Counted from the stretch's first letter, positions 26,771 through 35,353 are shown. The stretch is DNA of 64,000 nt from Albimonas sp036154955 (GCA_036154955.1 JAYZWL010000147.1:1-64000), one strand, 5' to 3'. Program-made: numbers and translations. The notes: a model not told the origin generated them from the sequence alone.

Positions 26771-27898
26771 TCAATCCGCCTCCGACAGCCCCAGCGCGTC
26801 GAGCAGGGCGGCGAAATCCCCGGGCGGCGGGCTTTCGAAATGCAGCGCCTCGCCGGTGACCGGGTGGGGAAAGCCCAGAACGGCGGCGTGCAGCGCCTGT
26901 CGGGGGAAGCTGTCCAGCAGCGCCCGCGCCGCTTCGTCCATCGCCGCGGGCGCCTTGCGCGAGCGCCCGCCATAGGTGGCGTCGCCGACCAGCGGGTGCC
27001 CCAGCCAGGACAGGTGCACGCGGATCTGGTGGGTGCGCCCCGTCTCCAGCGCGCAGCGCACCAGCGAGGCGACGGGCTTCGTCTCCGGCCCCGCCGCCGC
27101 CTCCGTGCGCAGATGGGTGACGGCGCGGCGGCCGGAGGTCTTGGTGACCGCCATGCGCTTGCGGTCGCCACGGTGACGGTCGAGATGGGTCTCGATTCTG
27201 AGCCAGCCGCCGCCCTCGTCCTCCACGCCCGGCAGGCCGACCGCGCGGGGATCGGCGGTGGAGGGCGCGCCCCAGGCCACGGCCAGGTATTCCCGGTCGA
27301 GGTCATGGGCCGCGAACCGGGCGGAAAGGCCGTGATGGGCGGCGTCGGTCTTGGCCACCACCAGCAGGCCCGAGGTGTCCTTGTCGATCCGGTGCACGAT
27401 GCCCGGCCGCGCCTCCCCCCCCACCCCGGCGAGCCGCCCGGCGCAATGGTGCAGCAGCGCGTTGACCAGCGTGCCTTCCCAGGCGCCCGGAGCGGGATGC
27501 ACCACCATGCCCGCGGGCTTGTCGACGACCAGCAGGTCGTCGTCCTCATAGACCACATCGAGCGGGATGGCCTGCGGGCGCGGCGCGGCGGGGACCGGGG
27601 CCGGCAGGGCGACCACGTAGACCTCCCCGGCCTTGACTTTGGCCCGCGCGTCGCGCACCGCCTGCCCGTCCTCCCCGCGGGTCACGGCCCCGGCCTCGGT
27701 CAGCGCGCGCAGGCGCGAGCGGCTGAGCCAGTCGGGCGCCAGCGCGGCGAGGGCCTTGTCGAGCCGCTCGCCCGCCAGCGTCTCGTCCACGCGGAATTCC
27801 AGGGGGCCGCCGGTCTGCGGCGGGGCGGAAGGCGCCTCGTCCCGCGCAGGGCCGGCGGCGTCGTCATCGTCGTCGAAGTCATCGAGGGGCTCGGTCAT
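26771..27898 (-). CDS. rluD: Ribosomal large subunit pseudouridine synthase RluD-type
   Basis: The 375-residue enzyme has an acidic N-terminus (DDFDDDDD), an S4 RNA-binding domain (ERLDKALAALAPDWLSRSRLRALTEAG) and the RluA-family catalytic domain. The catalytic Asp is in GIVHRIDKDTSGLLVVAKT, with ETGRTHQIRVHLSWLGHPLVGD downstream. It would make pseudouridines 1911/1915/1917 of 23S rRNA. Its start codon overlaps that of the divergent DUF6476 gene in the palindrome CATG, so the two genes have no spacer. Confidence 0.92.
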   Translation of the reverse strand: MTEPLDDFDDDDDAAGPARDEAPSAPPQTGGPLEFRVDETLAGERLDKALAALAPDWLSRSRLRALTEAGAVTRGEDGQAVRDARAKVKAGEVYVVALPAPVPAAPRPQAIPLDVVYEDDDLLVVDKPAGMVVHPAPGAWEGTLVNALLHHCAGRLAGVGGEARPGIVHRIDKDTSGLLVVAKTDAAHHGLSARFAAHDLDREYLAVAWGAPSTADPRAVGLPGVEDEGGGWLRIETHLDRHRGDRKRMAVTKTSGRRAVTHLRTEAAAGPETKPVASLVRCALETGRTHQIRVHLSWLGHPLVGDATYGGRSRKAPAAMDEAARALLDSFPRQALHAAVLGFPHPVTGEALHFESPPPGDFAALLDALGLSEAD

Positions 27899-28247
27899 GC
27901 GCGCGAACCTATCCGGACCGGGAGCCGAGGACGAGGACGACTTTCCCGAACCGCCCCGCCTGCGGCTTCTGCGCCGGACGGTGATGGGGCTGACGGTGAC
28001 GCTGGGCCTCGGCATGGTGGTGATCGTGGGCACGGTGTCCTGGCGGCTGTGGTCGGCCGCGCCCCCCGCGGCGCCGGTCGCGGCCGAGGCGCTGGCCCTG
28101 CCCGCGGGGGCGGAGATCACCGCGCTCGGCGCCTCCCCCTCCGAGATCCTGGTGACCACCCGCGACGGAGCCGGCGCCGAGGTCCTGCGCGTCTATCGCC
28201 GCGCCGACGGCCGGCTTCTGTCGGAGACCCCGTTGCGCCGGGAGTGA
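27897..28247 (+). CDS. DUF6476-family membrane-anchored protein
   Basis: The 116-residue protein has one membrane helix after a basic RLRLLRRTV stretch (GLTVTLGLGMVVIVGTVSW). A short exported domain rich in Ala/Pro follows (LALPAGAEITALGASPSEILVTTRDG...VYRRADGRLL), matching small DUF6476 proteins found beside rluD in Rhodobacterales. GAGGGG lies 7 bases before ATG 27897. Function unknown. Confidence 0.8.
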   Translation: MRANLSGPGAEDEDDFPEPPRLRLLRRTVMGLTVTLGLGMVVIVGTVSWRLWSAAPPAAPVAAEALALPAGAEITALGASPSEILVTTRDGAGAEVLRVYRRADGRLLSETPLRRE

Positions 28248-28399
28248 GGCGCGGCGCGGGGGCGCGCGCCCGGCGCGGGACGCCGGCCGAAAAACCCCGC
28301 CGAAAAACTGGGGCGCGCGGAGCGAAACCCGCGCGAGGCGCCCTTGACTCCTCCCCCCGCGACGCATTAATCCCCGCCGCAACGCAAGCGAGGCAGCCT

Positions 28400-28474
28400 G
28401 TCCCCATCGTCTAGCGGTTAGGACGTCACCCTCTCACGGTGAAAACAGGGGTTCGATTCCCCTTGGGGATGCCA
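28400..28474 (+). tRNA. tRNA-Glu (anticodon CTC)
   Basis: The cloverleaf is complete. The acceptor GTCCCCA pairs with TGGGGAT (one G-U pair), the D arm contains CTAGCGGTTAGGA, the anticodon loop CTCTCAC is closed by a TCACC/GGTGA stem, and the T arm is CAGGGGTTCGATTCCCCT-like. Discriminator G and CCA are encoded. Confidence 0.96.
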
Positions 28475-28494
28475 AATTCACCGCGCTTGCGGTC

Positions 28495-28526
28495 ACGGGC
28501 CGGGGCCGAAAGGCGCCCGGCCCGTT
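28495..28526 (+). terminator. Probable terminator after tRNA-Glu
   Basis: ACGGGCCGGG pairs with the complementary arm ending at 28525, around an inner GCC-GAAA-GGC hairpin. Only two T follow, so the U-tract is weak. Confidence 0.6.
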
Positions 28527-28908
28527 CGCGTTCGGGGGCGCCGCGTCGCCTCGCCCCGCCCTGACGTTAAGGTAATCGGCGACGTCCCGGGCGAAGCCGG
28601 CCGAACTGACGCAATGGTCAACCCGCCCCGCCCGAGGATGCGCCGGTTTCCCGCGCCTTTCACGAATGTGATTTGGCGCCCCGAATACTGTCCGACACTT
28701 GCGCGCGACTTCGCCTGCGCTCACCATTCCCCCGCAATCGCCGCGACAGATCGGCGAATTAAGGCCCCGTGCGGGCCGGGGGAGGAAGACCACGCCCGGA
28801 CGACGCCGTCGCGTCGACCGCGGTCCTCCTGTCCCCGACGCCCGCCGGAAGGCCGCCGCGCCGCGCGCTCCGCGCCGCGCGAGGGGAAACGACGGAGGAG
28901 GAAACGTC
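28527..28908 (+). other. Upstream region of the TRAP operon
   Basis: About 380 bp without a gene. The part from about 28560 to 28760 is lower in GC and likely holds the promoter and regulator sites. I cannot name a confident -10/-35 pair or operator. Confidence 0.4.
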
Positions 28909-29898
28909 ATGGGGAAGATGCGCGCGATCGTCGCCGCGGGGGCCGGATTCGCGGCGCTCGCCGCCTGGGCGCCGGAGGCCGGGGCCGAGACCCTGAAGGG
29001 CTACACCTACATGCCCGTGGTCACCCATCCGGTGTTCCAGGGGCTGGAGCAGATGGCCGAGGAATTCGCCAAGGCCACCGGCGACGAGACCACGATCCGC
29101 ATGAACACCGGCGGCAGCCTGCCGATCAGCTCCACCGACATCACCGCCGCGGTGGGGGACGGGGTGATCGACATCGCCTCCGACGGCTTCTTCCTCGGCA
29201 ACATCCGGGTGGGCGGCGTGCTGCGCCTGCCGCTGCTGATCGTGACCCGGGACGAATACGACATCGCGGCCGACATCATGCGGCCCTTCCTGGAGGCCGC
29301 GCTCGACAAGCAGGGCGTGGTGCTGCTGGGCCAGTATCTCTACCCGCTGCAGGTGGCGTTCTCGGCCGAGGAGCTGCGCTCGCTCGACGATCTCAAGGGG
29401 CAGAAGATGCGCGTGACCTCGCCCGAGCAGGGGGAGTTCGTGCAGCGATTCGGCGGCGTGCCCGTGACCATCGGGGCGCCGGAGGTGCCGACCTCGCTGC
29501 AGCGGGGCGTGGTCAACGGGGTGTTCACCGCCTCGGCCGGCGGCGGCCGGACCTGGAAGGACATGCTGAAATACAACTACCGGCTGGGGCCGAACTATTT
29601 CAACAGCCTGGTGGTCATCAACAAGGACGTCTGGGAGGGGCTGGGCGCCGAGAAGCAGGCGGCCCTGCAGGCCGCCGCGACCCGCGCCTGCGCCACGATC
29701 ACCGACGCCCTCTTCTCCCAGGAGGCCGAGCTGACCGAGCAGTTCGCCAAGGAGGGCATGGTGATCACCGAGCCCGAAGCCGCCGACATCACCGCCGCCT
29801 CGGCGAAGATGGCCGACTTCTGGGCGAGCTGGGCCGAGGGCGTGGGGCCGGACGCGGTCGAGGCGCTGGCCAAGGTGCGCGAAGCGCTGGGCCGCTGA
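28909..29898 (+). CDS. TRAP transporter substrate-binding protein (DctP family)
   Basis: The 329-residue periplasmic protein has a signal peptide (AIVAAGAGFAALAAWAPEAGA). The DctP fold is visible in GLEQMAEEFAKATGDE, LRSLDDLKGQKMRVTSPEQGEFV (with the conserved substrate-carboxylate Arg), VPTSLQRGVVNGVFTA and FNSLVVINKDVWEGL. TRAP systems take up organic acids by sodium symport. GGAGGAG precedes ATG 28909. It heads an operon with the DctQ and DctM genes and a lactonase-like enzyme, so a sugar acid or lactone is a plausible ligand. Confidence 0.9.
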   Translation: MGKMRAIVAAGAGFAALAAWAPEAGAETLKGYTYMPVVTHPVFQGLEQMAEEFAKATGDETTIRMNTGGSLPISSTDITAAVGDGVIDIASDGFFLGNIRVGGVLRLPLLIVTRDEYDIAADIMRPFLEAALDKQGVVLLGQYLYPLQVAFSAEELRSLDDLKGQKMRVTSPEQGEFVQRFGGVPVTIGAPEVPTSLQRGVVNGVFTASAGGGRTWKDMLKYNYRLGPNYFNSLVVINKDVWEGLGAEKQAALQAAATRACATITDALFSQEAELTEQFAKEGMVITEPEAADITAASAKMADFWASWAEGVGPDAVEALAKVREALGR

Positions 29899-29902
29899 CC
29901 CG

Positions 29903-30505
29903 ATGCGCCATGACGACGACGCGGGACCGGGCGCGCCCGGTCCCGGCGGCGGGGCGGCCCCCGGCCGCCTTCCGCAGGACCGCTCCCCGCTCGGGCTTCT
30001 GACCGGGGCCGGGCACGCGCTGGCCGGCGTCGCCATGCTGGCGATGATGGCGATGATCGCGGCGGAGGTGATCTGCCGCGGCTTCCTGGGCTTCTCGCTG
30101 CTGCTGGTGGACGAGGTCGGGGGCTACCTGCTGGTGGCGATCCTGTTCCTCGGCGCGGCGGATGCGTTCCGCACCGGATCGCTCCTGCGGGTGGACTACG
30201 TGTTCGCGGCGCTGAGCGGGCGGCCGCGGCTGGCGTTGTCGCTGGCCTTCAATATCGGCTCGCTGGTCTTCGCCGTGCTGCTCGACCGCGCGCTGATCCG
30301 GCAGGTGGAAAGCGCCTGGGACCGGGGCACGCAGGCCCCGACCCTGCTGGCCACGCCCCTGTGGCTGCCGCAGATCGTTATGCCGCTGGGCGCGAGCCTG
30401 CTGGTGCTGGCCCTGCTGGGCGCGGTGATCGCCGACGCCATGGCGCTGGCCGGGCGGGGCCCCGGGTCCGAGGCCACGCATCGCAACGGAGAGGGCGGCG
30501 CATGA
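29903..30505 (+). CDS. TRAP transporter small permease (DctQ family)
   Basis: The 200-residue protein has four membrane helices (e.g. LAGVAMLAMMAMIAAEVICRGFLG, GGYLLVAILFLGAADAFRTG) and the DctQ-type VEVxxRGFLG and D-E-VGGYLLV features. It starts 4 bp after the binding-protein stop, and its own stop overlaps the large-permease start (ATGA). The long acidic/Pro N-terminus is cytoplasmic. Confidence 0.87.
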   Translation: MRHDDDAGPGAPGPGGGAAPGRLPQDRSPLGLLTGAGHALAGVAMLAMMAMIAAEVICRGFLGFSLLLVDEVGGYLLVAILFLGAADAFRTGSLLRVDYVFAALSGRPRLALSLAFNIGSLVFAVLLDRALIRQVESAWDRGTQAPTLLATPLWLPQIVMPLGASLLVLALLGAVIADAMALAGRGPGSEATHRNGEGGA

Positions 30506-31800
30506 GCTGGATTTCCGGGGGCGGCCTGGCCGTCGTCCTGTTCGTCGCCCTGCTGCTGGGCGGAATGTGGATCCCCTTCGCGCTGGGCGCGGCCGGGCTG
30601 ATCCTGCTGGCGATCACCGACGGCTGGCGCGGGCTGAACGCGCTGGGGCTGATCACCTGGGGCTCGGTCAACAGCTTCACCCTGACCGCGATCCCCATGT
30701 TCCTGCTGATGGCCGAGCTGCTGCTGCGCTCCGGCGTCTCGCACCGGGTCTATGCGGGCCTGTCGACGCTGGTGCGCCGCCTGCCCGGCGGGCTTCTTCA
30801 GACCAACGTCATCGGCTGCGCGGTGTTCGCCGCCATCTCCGGCTCCTCCGTCGCCACGGCGGCGGGGATCGGCACGGTGGCGTTGCCGCAGCTGCTGAGC
30901 CGGGGCTACGACCGGCGGCTGTCGGCGGGCACGCTGGCGGCGGGGGGGACGCTGGGGATCCTGATCCCGCCCTCCATCGCCATGATCCTCTACGGCACCT
31001 TCACCGAGACCTCGATCGCCCGCCTGTTCATCGCGGGCCTGCTGCCGGGGCTGGTGCTGACGGGGATGTTCTCCATCTACGTCGCCGGCCGGGCGCTGAT
31101 GAACCCCGCCGTGGCGCCGAAGGAGGAGGGGCCGGCCGATCCGTTCCTGACCACCATGGCCAATCTCGCCCCCTTCGCGGTGCTGATCGCGGTGGTGCTG
31201 GGCGGCATCTACCTGGGCTTCGTCACCCCCACGGAGGCCGGCGCGGTCGGCAGCCTGATGGCGCTGATCATCGGGCGGGTCTGGGGGCGGCTGGGCTGGG
31301 CCGACTTCATGGGCGCGGTCAGCGCCTCGGTCCGGGTGTCGGCGGCGCTGCTGCTGATCGTGCTGGCCGCCTACATCTTCGCTTACGCGCTGGAGAACGC
31401 GGGCATCGCCTCGGAACTGGCCAAGTGGATGATCGGGCTGGAGCTGAGCCGGACCGAATTCCTCATCGCCATCTTCATCCTCTACGCCGTGCTGGGCTGC
31501 TTCATCGACTCGATCGGCATGATGGTGCTGACCGTGCCGCTGCTGTTCCCGGTGCTGCCCGCCTACGACATCGACGTCATCTGGTTCGGCGTGGTGGTGG
31601 TGATCCTGATCGAGCTCGGCCAGATCACCCCGCCGCTGGGCATCAACCTGTTCGTCATCCAGGGCATCTGGACCGGCAAGCTGGGCGAGGTCGTCCGCGG
31701 CTCCCTGCCCTTCTACGCGATCATGGTGCTGTTCGTCGGCCTGCTCGCCCTGTTCCCCGGCCTCGCGCTGCTGCTGCCCTCGCGCATGGGCGCGGGCTGA
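30502..31800 (+). CDS. TRAP transporter large permease (DctM family)
   Basis: The 432-residue protein has about twelve hydrophobic segments. It has SFTLTAIPMFLLMAELLLRSG, SGSSVATAAGIGTVALPQ, GTLGILIPPSIAMILYG, FVTPTEAGAVGSL and GQITPPLGINLFVIQGI, all hallmarks of DctM. It forms the ion-coupled channel of the TRAP system. ATG 30502 overlaps the upstream stop. Confidence 0.93.
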   Translation: MSWISGGGLAVVLFVALLLGGMWIPFALGAAGLILLAITDGWRGLNALGLITWGSVNSFTLTAIPMFLLMAELLLRSGVSHRVYAGLSTLVRRLPGGLLQTNVIGCAVFAAISGSSVATAAGIGTVALPQLLSRGYDRRLSAGTLAAGGTLGILIPPSIAMILYGTFTETSIARLFIAGLLPGLVLTGMFSIYVAGRALMNPAVAPKEEGPADPFLTTMANLAPFAVLIAVVLGGIYLGFVTPTEAGAVGSLMALIIGRVWGRLGWADFMGAVSASVRVSAALLLIVLAAYIFAYALENAGIASELAKWMIGLELSRTEFLIAIFILYAVLGCFIDSIGMMVLTVPLLFPVLPAYDIDVIWFGVVVVILIELGQITPPLGINLFVIQGIWTGKLGEVVRGSLPFYAIMVLFVGLLALFPGLALLLPSRMGAG

Positions 31801-31820
31801 CCCCCCGAAGGAGACCGCGC

Positions 31821-32738
31821 ATGTTCGCCCCGCCCCCGGTCGTGGAGACCGAAGTGTTCGCCCGCCTGCCCGAGGCGCAGGACCGTGCCGACCAGCCCTC
31901 GGAGTGGCTGCGGCTCCAGCAGCGCGCCCGCAAGCTGGGGTCGTTCCTGGAGGGACCGTCCTTCGACCGGGACGGGAACCTCTGGGTCGTGGACCTGGCT
32001 TACGGGCGCATCTTCCGGATCAGCCCGCAGGCCGAATGGACGCTGGTCGCCGACTATGACGGCGAGCCCAACGGGCTGAAGATCCACGCCGACGGCCGGG
32101 TGTTCATCGCCGACCACAAGCACGGGATCCTCACGCTCGACCCCGCGACGGGCGAGGTCGCCCCCCATTTCGACCGCCCGTTGCTGGAGCGGTTCAAGGG
32201 CGTCAACGACCTGTTCTTCGCCGAAAACGGCGATCTGTGGTTCACCGACCAGGGCCAGACCGGGCTGCATGACGCGACCGGGCGGCTCTACCGGCTCAGC
32301 CCCGACGGCAAGCTCGACGCCATCCTGACCAACATCCCCAGCCCCAACGGGCTGGTGATGAACCGGGAGGAGACGATCATGTTCGTCGCCGTCACCCGGG
32401 ACAACTCGGTGTGGCGGGCGCCGCTGCTGCTGGACGGGACCACCTCCAAGGTCGGCAAATACCTCCAGCTTTCGGGCGGAGGCGGCGGGCCGGACGGCAT
32501 GGCGCTGGCCGAGGACGGGTCGCTCGCGGTCTGCCATGCGGGCTTCGGGGTGGTCTGGCTGTTCTCCCCGATCGGGGAGCCGATCGCCCGCATCCAGTCG
32601 CGCACCGGGCTTCTGACCACCAACTGCGCCTGGGGCGGACCGGAGAACCGGGACCTCTTCATCACCGAGTCCGACACCGGCCTGATTCTCCGCGCAAGAC
32701 TCGACGTTCCTGGCAAGCGCATGTTCTCCGGCGTGTAG
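31821..32738 (+). CDS. SMP-30/gluconolactonase-family beta-propeller enzyme
   Basis: The 305-residue protein shows repeated propeller blades: LEGPSFDRDGNLWVVDLAYGRIFRI, DYDGEPNGLKIHADGRVFIADHK, GVNDLFFAENGDLWFTDQGQ, and SPNGLVMNREETIMFVAVT. The Glu (LEGPSF), Asn (GVNDL, PNGL) and Asp (GGPDGMA) positions match the divalent-metal site of SMP-30 lactonases. It would hydrolyse a lactone, probably one taken up by the TRAP system encoded 20 bp upstream. GAAGGAG precedes ATG 31821. Confidence 0.88.
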   Translation: MFAPPPVVETEVFARLPEAQDRADQPSEWLRLQQRARKLGSFLEGPSFDRDGNLWVVDLAYGRIFRISPQAEWTLVADYDGEPNGLKIHADGRVFIADHKHGILTLDPATGEVAPHFDRPLLERFKGVNDLFFAENGDLWFTDQGQTGLHDATGRLYRLSPDGKLDAILTNIPSPNGLVMNREETIMFVAVTRDNSVWRAPLLLDGTTSKVGKYLQLSGGGGGPDGMALAEDGSLAVCHAGFGVVWLFSPIGEPIARIQSRTGLLTTNCAWGGPENRDLFITESDTGLILRARLDVPGKRMFSGV

Positions 32739-32750
32739 GCTGCGCGGCCC

Positions 32751-32771
32751 CTGTTCCGACATGCGGAACAG
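32751..32771. promoter_or_regulatory. Operator-like inverted repeat upstream of thiolase gene
   Basis: CTGTTCCG and CGGAACAG form an 8-bp perfect inverted repeat with a 5-base spacer. No T-tract follows. It lies in the likely -35 area of a promoter whose -10 could be TTTAAT at 32791-32796. Confidence 0.55.
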
Positions 32772-32797
32772 CCGCGACGCTTGCGCCGCTTTTAATC

Positions 32798-32813
32798 GAC
32801 CGCTTAAGCGGTC
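32798..32813. promoter_or_regulatory. Perfect 16-bp palindrome at the likely thiolase transcription start
   Basis: GACCGCTTAAGCGGTC is perfectly symmetric. It begins just after the candidate -10 TTTAAT, 55 bp before the thiolase ATG, a position expected for a repressor site (TetR- or GntR-size). Confidence 0.6.
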
Positions 32814-32867
32814 TACCCTCGCGCCCGAACCCGGCCGCGAGGGCCGCGCCATGGGAGAGGAATCGTC

Positions 32868-34103
32868 ATGTCGGAAGCTTACATCGTGGATCACTGCCGC
32901 ACGCCGCGCGGCATCGGCAAGGTCGGCAAGGGCGCGCTGGCGGACATGCATCCGCAGCATCTGGGCGCCGCGGTGCTGGCGGCGCTGCGCGACCGCAACA
33001 ACATCGACACCGCCAAGGTCGACGACATCATCTGGGGCACCTCCAACCAGACCGGCAGCCAGGGCGGCGACCTCGGCCGCATGTCGGCGCTGGACGCGGG
33101 CTACGACGTGCGCGCCTCGGGCGTGACGCTGGACCGGTTCTGCGGCTCGGGCCTGACCGTCGCCGCGCTGGGCTCCGCCACCGTCATGTCCGGCCTGCAG
33201 GACGTGGTGATCTCCGGCGGCTGCGAGATGATGTCCTACTCCTTCTCCCCCGAAGGCCGCCGCAAGGTCGGGCTCGACGGCGGCAACATGCGCCTGCGCG
33301 ACGTGCATCCGCAGGTGGCGCAGGGCGTCTGCGCCGACGCCATCGCCTCCATCGAGGGGATCTCGCGCCTCGCCACCGAAGAGCTGTCGGTCGAATCGCA
33401 GCGCCGCGCCGACCGGGCGATCAAGGAAGGCCGCTTCGACAAGTCGGTCATCAAGGTCTACAAGGCCGACGGCACGCTCGCGCTCGACCGTGAGGAGTTC
33501 CCGCGTCCGCAGACCACGCTGGAGACGCTGGCCGGCCTGAAGCCGTCCTTCGAGGCGATGATGGACTACCCGCTGGACGAGAGCGGCGCGACCCATGGCC
33601 AGCTGATCCGCAAGGCCTATCCCGACCTCAAGATCGAGCACATCCACCACGCCGGCAACTCCTCGGGCGTCGTGGACGGCGCGGCGGCGATGCTGATCGC
33701 CTCCAAGGAGGCCTGCGAGGCCAACGGCTGGAAGCCCCGCGCCAAGATCGTGACCGCGGTTAACATCGGCGACAGCCCGGAGCTGATGCTCAACGCTCCC
33801 GTCCCCGCCGCCCGCAAGGCGCTGGAGCGGGCCGGGATGACCCCGGACGACATCGACCTGTGGGAGGTCAACGAGGCCTTCGCCGTGGTGGCGGAGAAGT
33901 TCATCCGCGACCTGAAGCTCGACCGTGACAAGGTGAACGTCTGCGGCGGCTCGATCGCGCTGGGCCACCCGATCGGCGCCACCGGCGCCATCCTGATCGG
34001 CACCCTGATCGACGAGCTGGAGCGTCAGGACAAGCATCGCGGCCTGGTGACCATGTGCGCCGCCGGCGGCATGGCCCCCGCGCTGATCATCGAGCGGGTC
34101 TGA
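32868..34103 (+). CDS. Acetyl-CoA C-acyltransferase (thiolase)
   Basis: The 411-residue thiolase has its acylated Cys92 in DRFCGSGL, then HHAGNSSGVVDGAAAML, NEAFAVV, GGSIALGHPIGATGA with the catalytic His, and CAAGGMAPALIIERV with the second Cys. It would either condense two acetyl-CoA or cleave 3-ketoacyl-CoA. A GAGAGGA site precedes the ATG. It is a single gene with two palindromes upstream and a strong terminator. Because it faces the liv/CoA-transferase operon, it may supply the last step of the same catabolic route; that is inference. Confidence 0.94.
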   Translation: MSEAYIVDHCRTPRGIGKVGKGALADMHPQHLGAAVLAALRDRNNIDTAKVDDIIWGTSNQTGSQGGDLGRMSALDAGYDVRASGVTLDRFCGSGLTVAALGSATVMSGLQDVVISGGCEMMSYSFSPEGRRKVGLDGGNMRLRDVHPQVAQGVCADAIASIEGISRLATEELSVESQRRADRAIKEGRFDKSVIKVYKADGTLALDREEFPRPQTTLETLAGLKPSFEAMMDYPLDESGATHGQLIRKAYPDLKIEHIHHAGNSSGVVDGAAAMLIASKEACEANGWKPRAKIVTAVNIGDSPELMLNAPVPAARKALERAGMTPDDIDLWEVNEAFAVVAEKFIRDLKLDRDKVNVCGGSIALGHPIGATGAILIGTLIDELERQDKHRGLVTMCAAGGMAPALIIERV

Positions 34104-34156
34104 TCCGGCCGACCTGATCCGGGAGGGGGCGCCCGCGCCCCCCGTCCCGAAACGCG

Positions 34157-34188
34157 AACGCGGCGCCCCAAGGGGCGCCGCGTTTTTT
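34157..34188. terminator. Strong terminator after thiolase gene
   Basis: A 13-bp perfect stem (34157-34169 with 34172-34184) is followed by a T-run. The OYE gene converges from the other side and has A residues facing it, so the hairpin may serve both. Confidence 0.9.
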
Positions 34189-34208
34189 CATGGGGGGAAT
34201 GGCGGAGG

Positions 34209-35348
34209 CTAAAGCGCCTCGCCGCCGGCCCTGAGCGCCCCGCCCCATTTGGCCAGCCACCAGCCGTATTGCTCCGGCCAGTCCTCGAACTCCCCGGTCA
34301 GGCCGAAATGCTCCGCCGCGTGGCGGGCCCAGTAGGGGTCGTAAAGCATCTGGCGGGCGAGGTAGATCAGGTCGGCCTTCCCCTCCTGCAGGATGTCCTC
34401 GGCCAGGTCCGGCGTGCGGATCATGCCCACCGCGCCGGTGGCGATCCCCGCCTCGCGCCGCACCTGATCGGCGAAGGGCACCTGATAGCCCGGCCCCCGC
34501 TTGAGGTTGGAGTTGGTCGACCCGGCCACCAGATTGCCGCCGGTGGAGCAGTCCACCAGATCCACCCCGATGGCCTTGAGCGCGCGGGCGAAGATCACGC
34601 TGTCCTCGATCTCCCACCCCCCGTCGATCCAGTCGGTGGCCGAGATCCGCACGAAAAGCGGGGTGGAGCAGGGCAAGGCCGCGCGCACCGCCGTCGCCAC
34701 TTCCAGCGGGAAGCGCATGCGGTTGTCGAGGCTGCCGCCATACTGGTCGGTGCGGAAATTGGCGAGCGGGCTCAGGAAGCTCTGCAGCAGGTAGCCATGG
34801 GCCATATGCAGCTCGATCACGTCGAAGCCGGCCAGCACCGCGCGCTTCGCCGTGGCGACGAAGGCGTCGCGAACCCCGACGAGCGCGGCCTCGCTCAGCG
34901 GCTCCGGCGTCGGCCAGCCGGGGCCGAGCGGCACGTCGGAGGGGCCGCGCGCCTGCCAGCTCTCCTCCCCCATCTCCCGGTCGCGGTCGGTCAGCGGACC
35001 GTTGCCGCGGAACGCCCGCTGCTGGCCCGACTTGCGGCCGCCGTGGTTGATCTGGATCGCGGCCTTGGCGCCCTGGATCTTGATGCGCCGCGCGATGGCG
35101 GCCATGCCCTCGATCTGCCCGTCCTCCCACAGCCCCGGATCGCCGTTGGTGATCCGGCCGGAGCGGGAGACGGAGGTCTGCTCCACATAGACCAGCCCGG
35201 CGCCGCCCATGGCGAACTGGCCGTAATGGACCAGATGGAACGGGGTGACGTAGCCGTTCTCGGCCGAATACATCCCCATGGGGGAGACGACGATCCGGTT
35301 CTTCAGCTCGACGCCCCGGAAGGCGATGGGTTCGAATAGCTTGACCAT
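34209..35348 (-). CDS. NADH:flavin oxidoreductase, Old Yellow Enzyme (YqjM-like)
   Basis: The 379-residue FMN enzyme has LFEPIAFRGVELKNRIVVSP, IQINHGGRKS, ELHMAHGYLLQSFLSPLANFRTDQYGGSLDNRMRFPLE (in sequence, with the substrate-binding His-x-x-His) and ADLIYLARQML. These are hallmarks of the YqjM/xenobiotic-reductase subgroup, which reduce alpha,beta-unsaturated carbonyl compounds. The usual redox-tuning Cys of PMCQYS is replaced (PMGMYS). ATG 35348 has AAGGA at proper distance; an ATG at 35357 overlaps the upstream stop (ATGA). It is the last gene of the liv operon. Confidence 0.9.
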   Translation of the reverse strand: MVKLFEPIAFRGVELKNRIVVSPMGMYSAENGYVTPFHLVHYGQFAMGGAGLVYVEQTSVSRSGRITNGDPGLWEDGQIEGMAAIARRIKIQGAKAAIQINHGGRKSGQQRAFRGNGPLTDRDREMGEESWQARGPSDVPLGPGWPTPEPLSEAALVGVRDAFVATAKRAVLAGFDVIELHMAHGYLLQSFLSPLANFRTDQYGGSLDNRMRFPLEVATAVRAALPCSTPLFVRISATDWIDGGWEIEDSVIFARALKAIGVDLVDCSTGGNLVAGSTNSNLKRGPGYQVPFADQVRREAGIATGAVGMIRTPDLAEDILQEGKADLIYLARQMLYDPYWARHAAEHFGLTGEFEDWPEQYGWWLAKWGGALRAGGEAL

Positions 35349-35353
35349 GGCGC

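Noticed and set aside
28434..28910. Minus-strand frame across tRNA-Glu and the TRAP upstream region
   Set aside because: It overlaps a certain tRNA gene and has no recognisable protein features.
32751..32771. Hairpin as terminator of the TRAP operon
   Set aside because: No T-tract follows and it sits where the thiolase -35 should be, so a regulator site is more likely, although a terminator role is not excluded.
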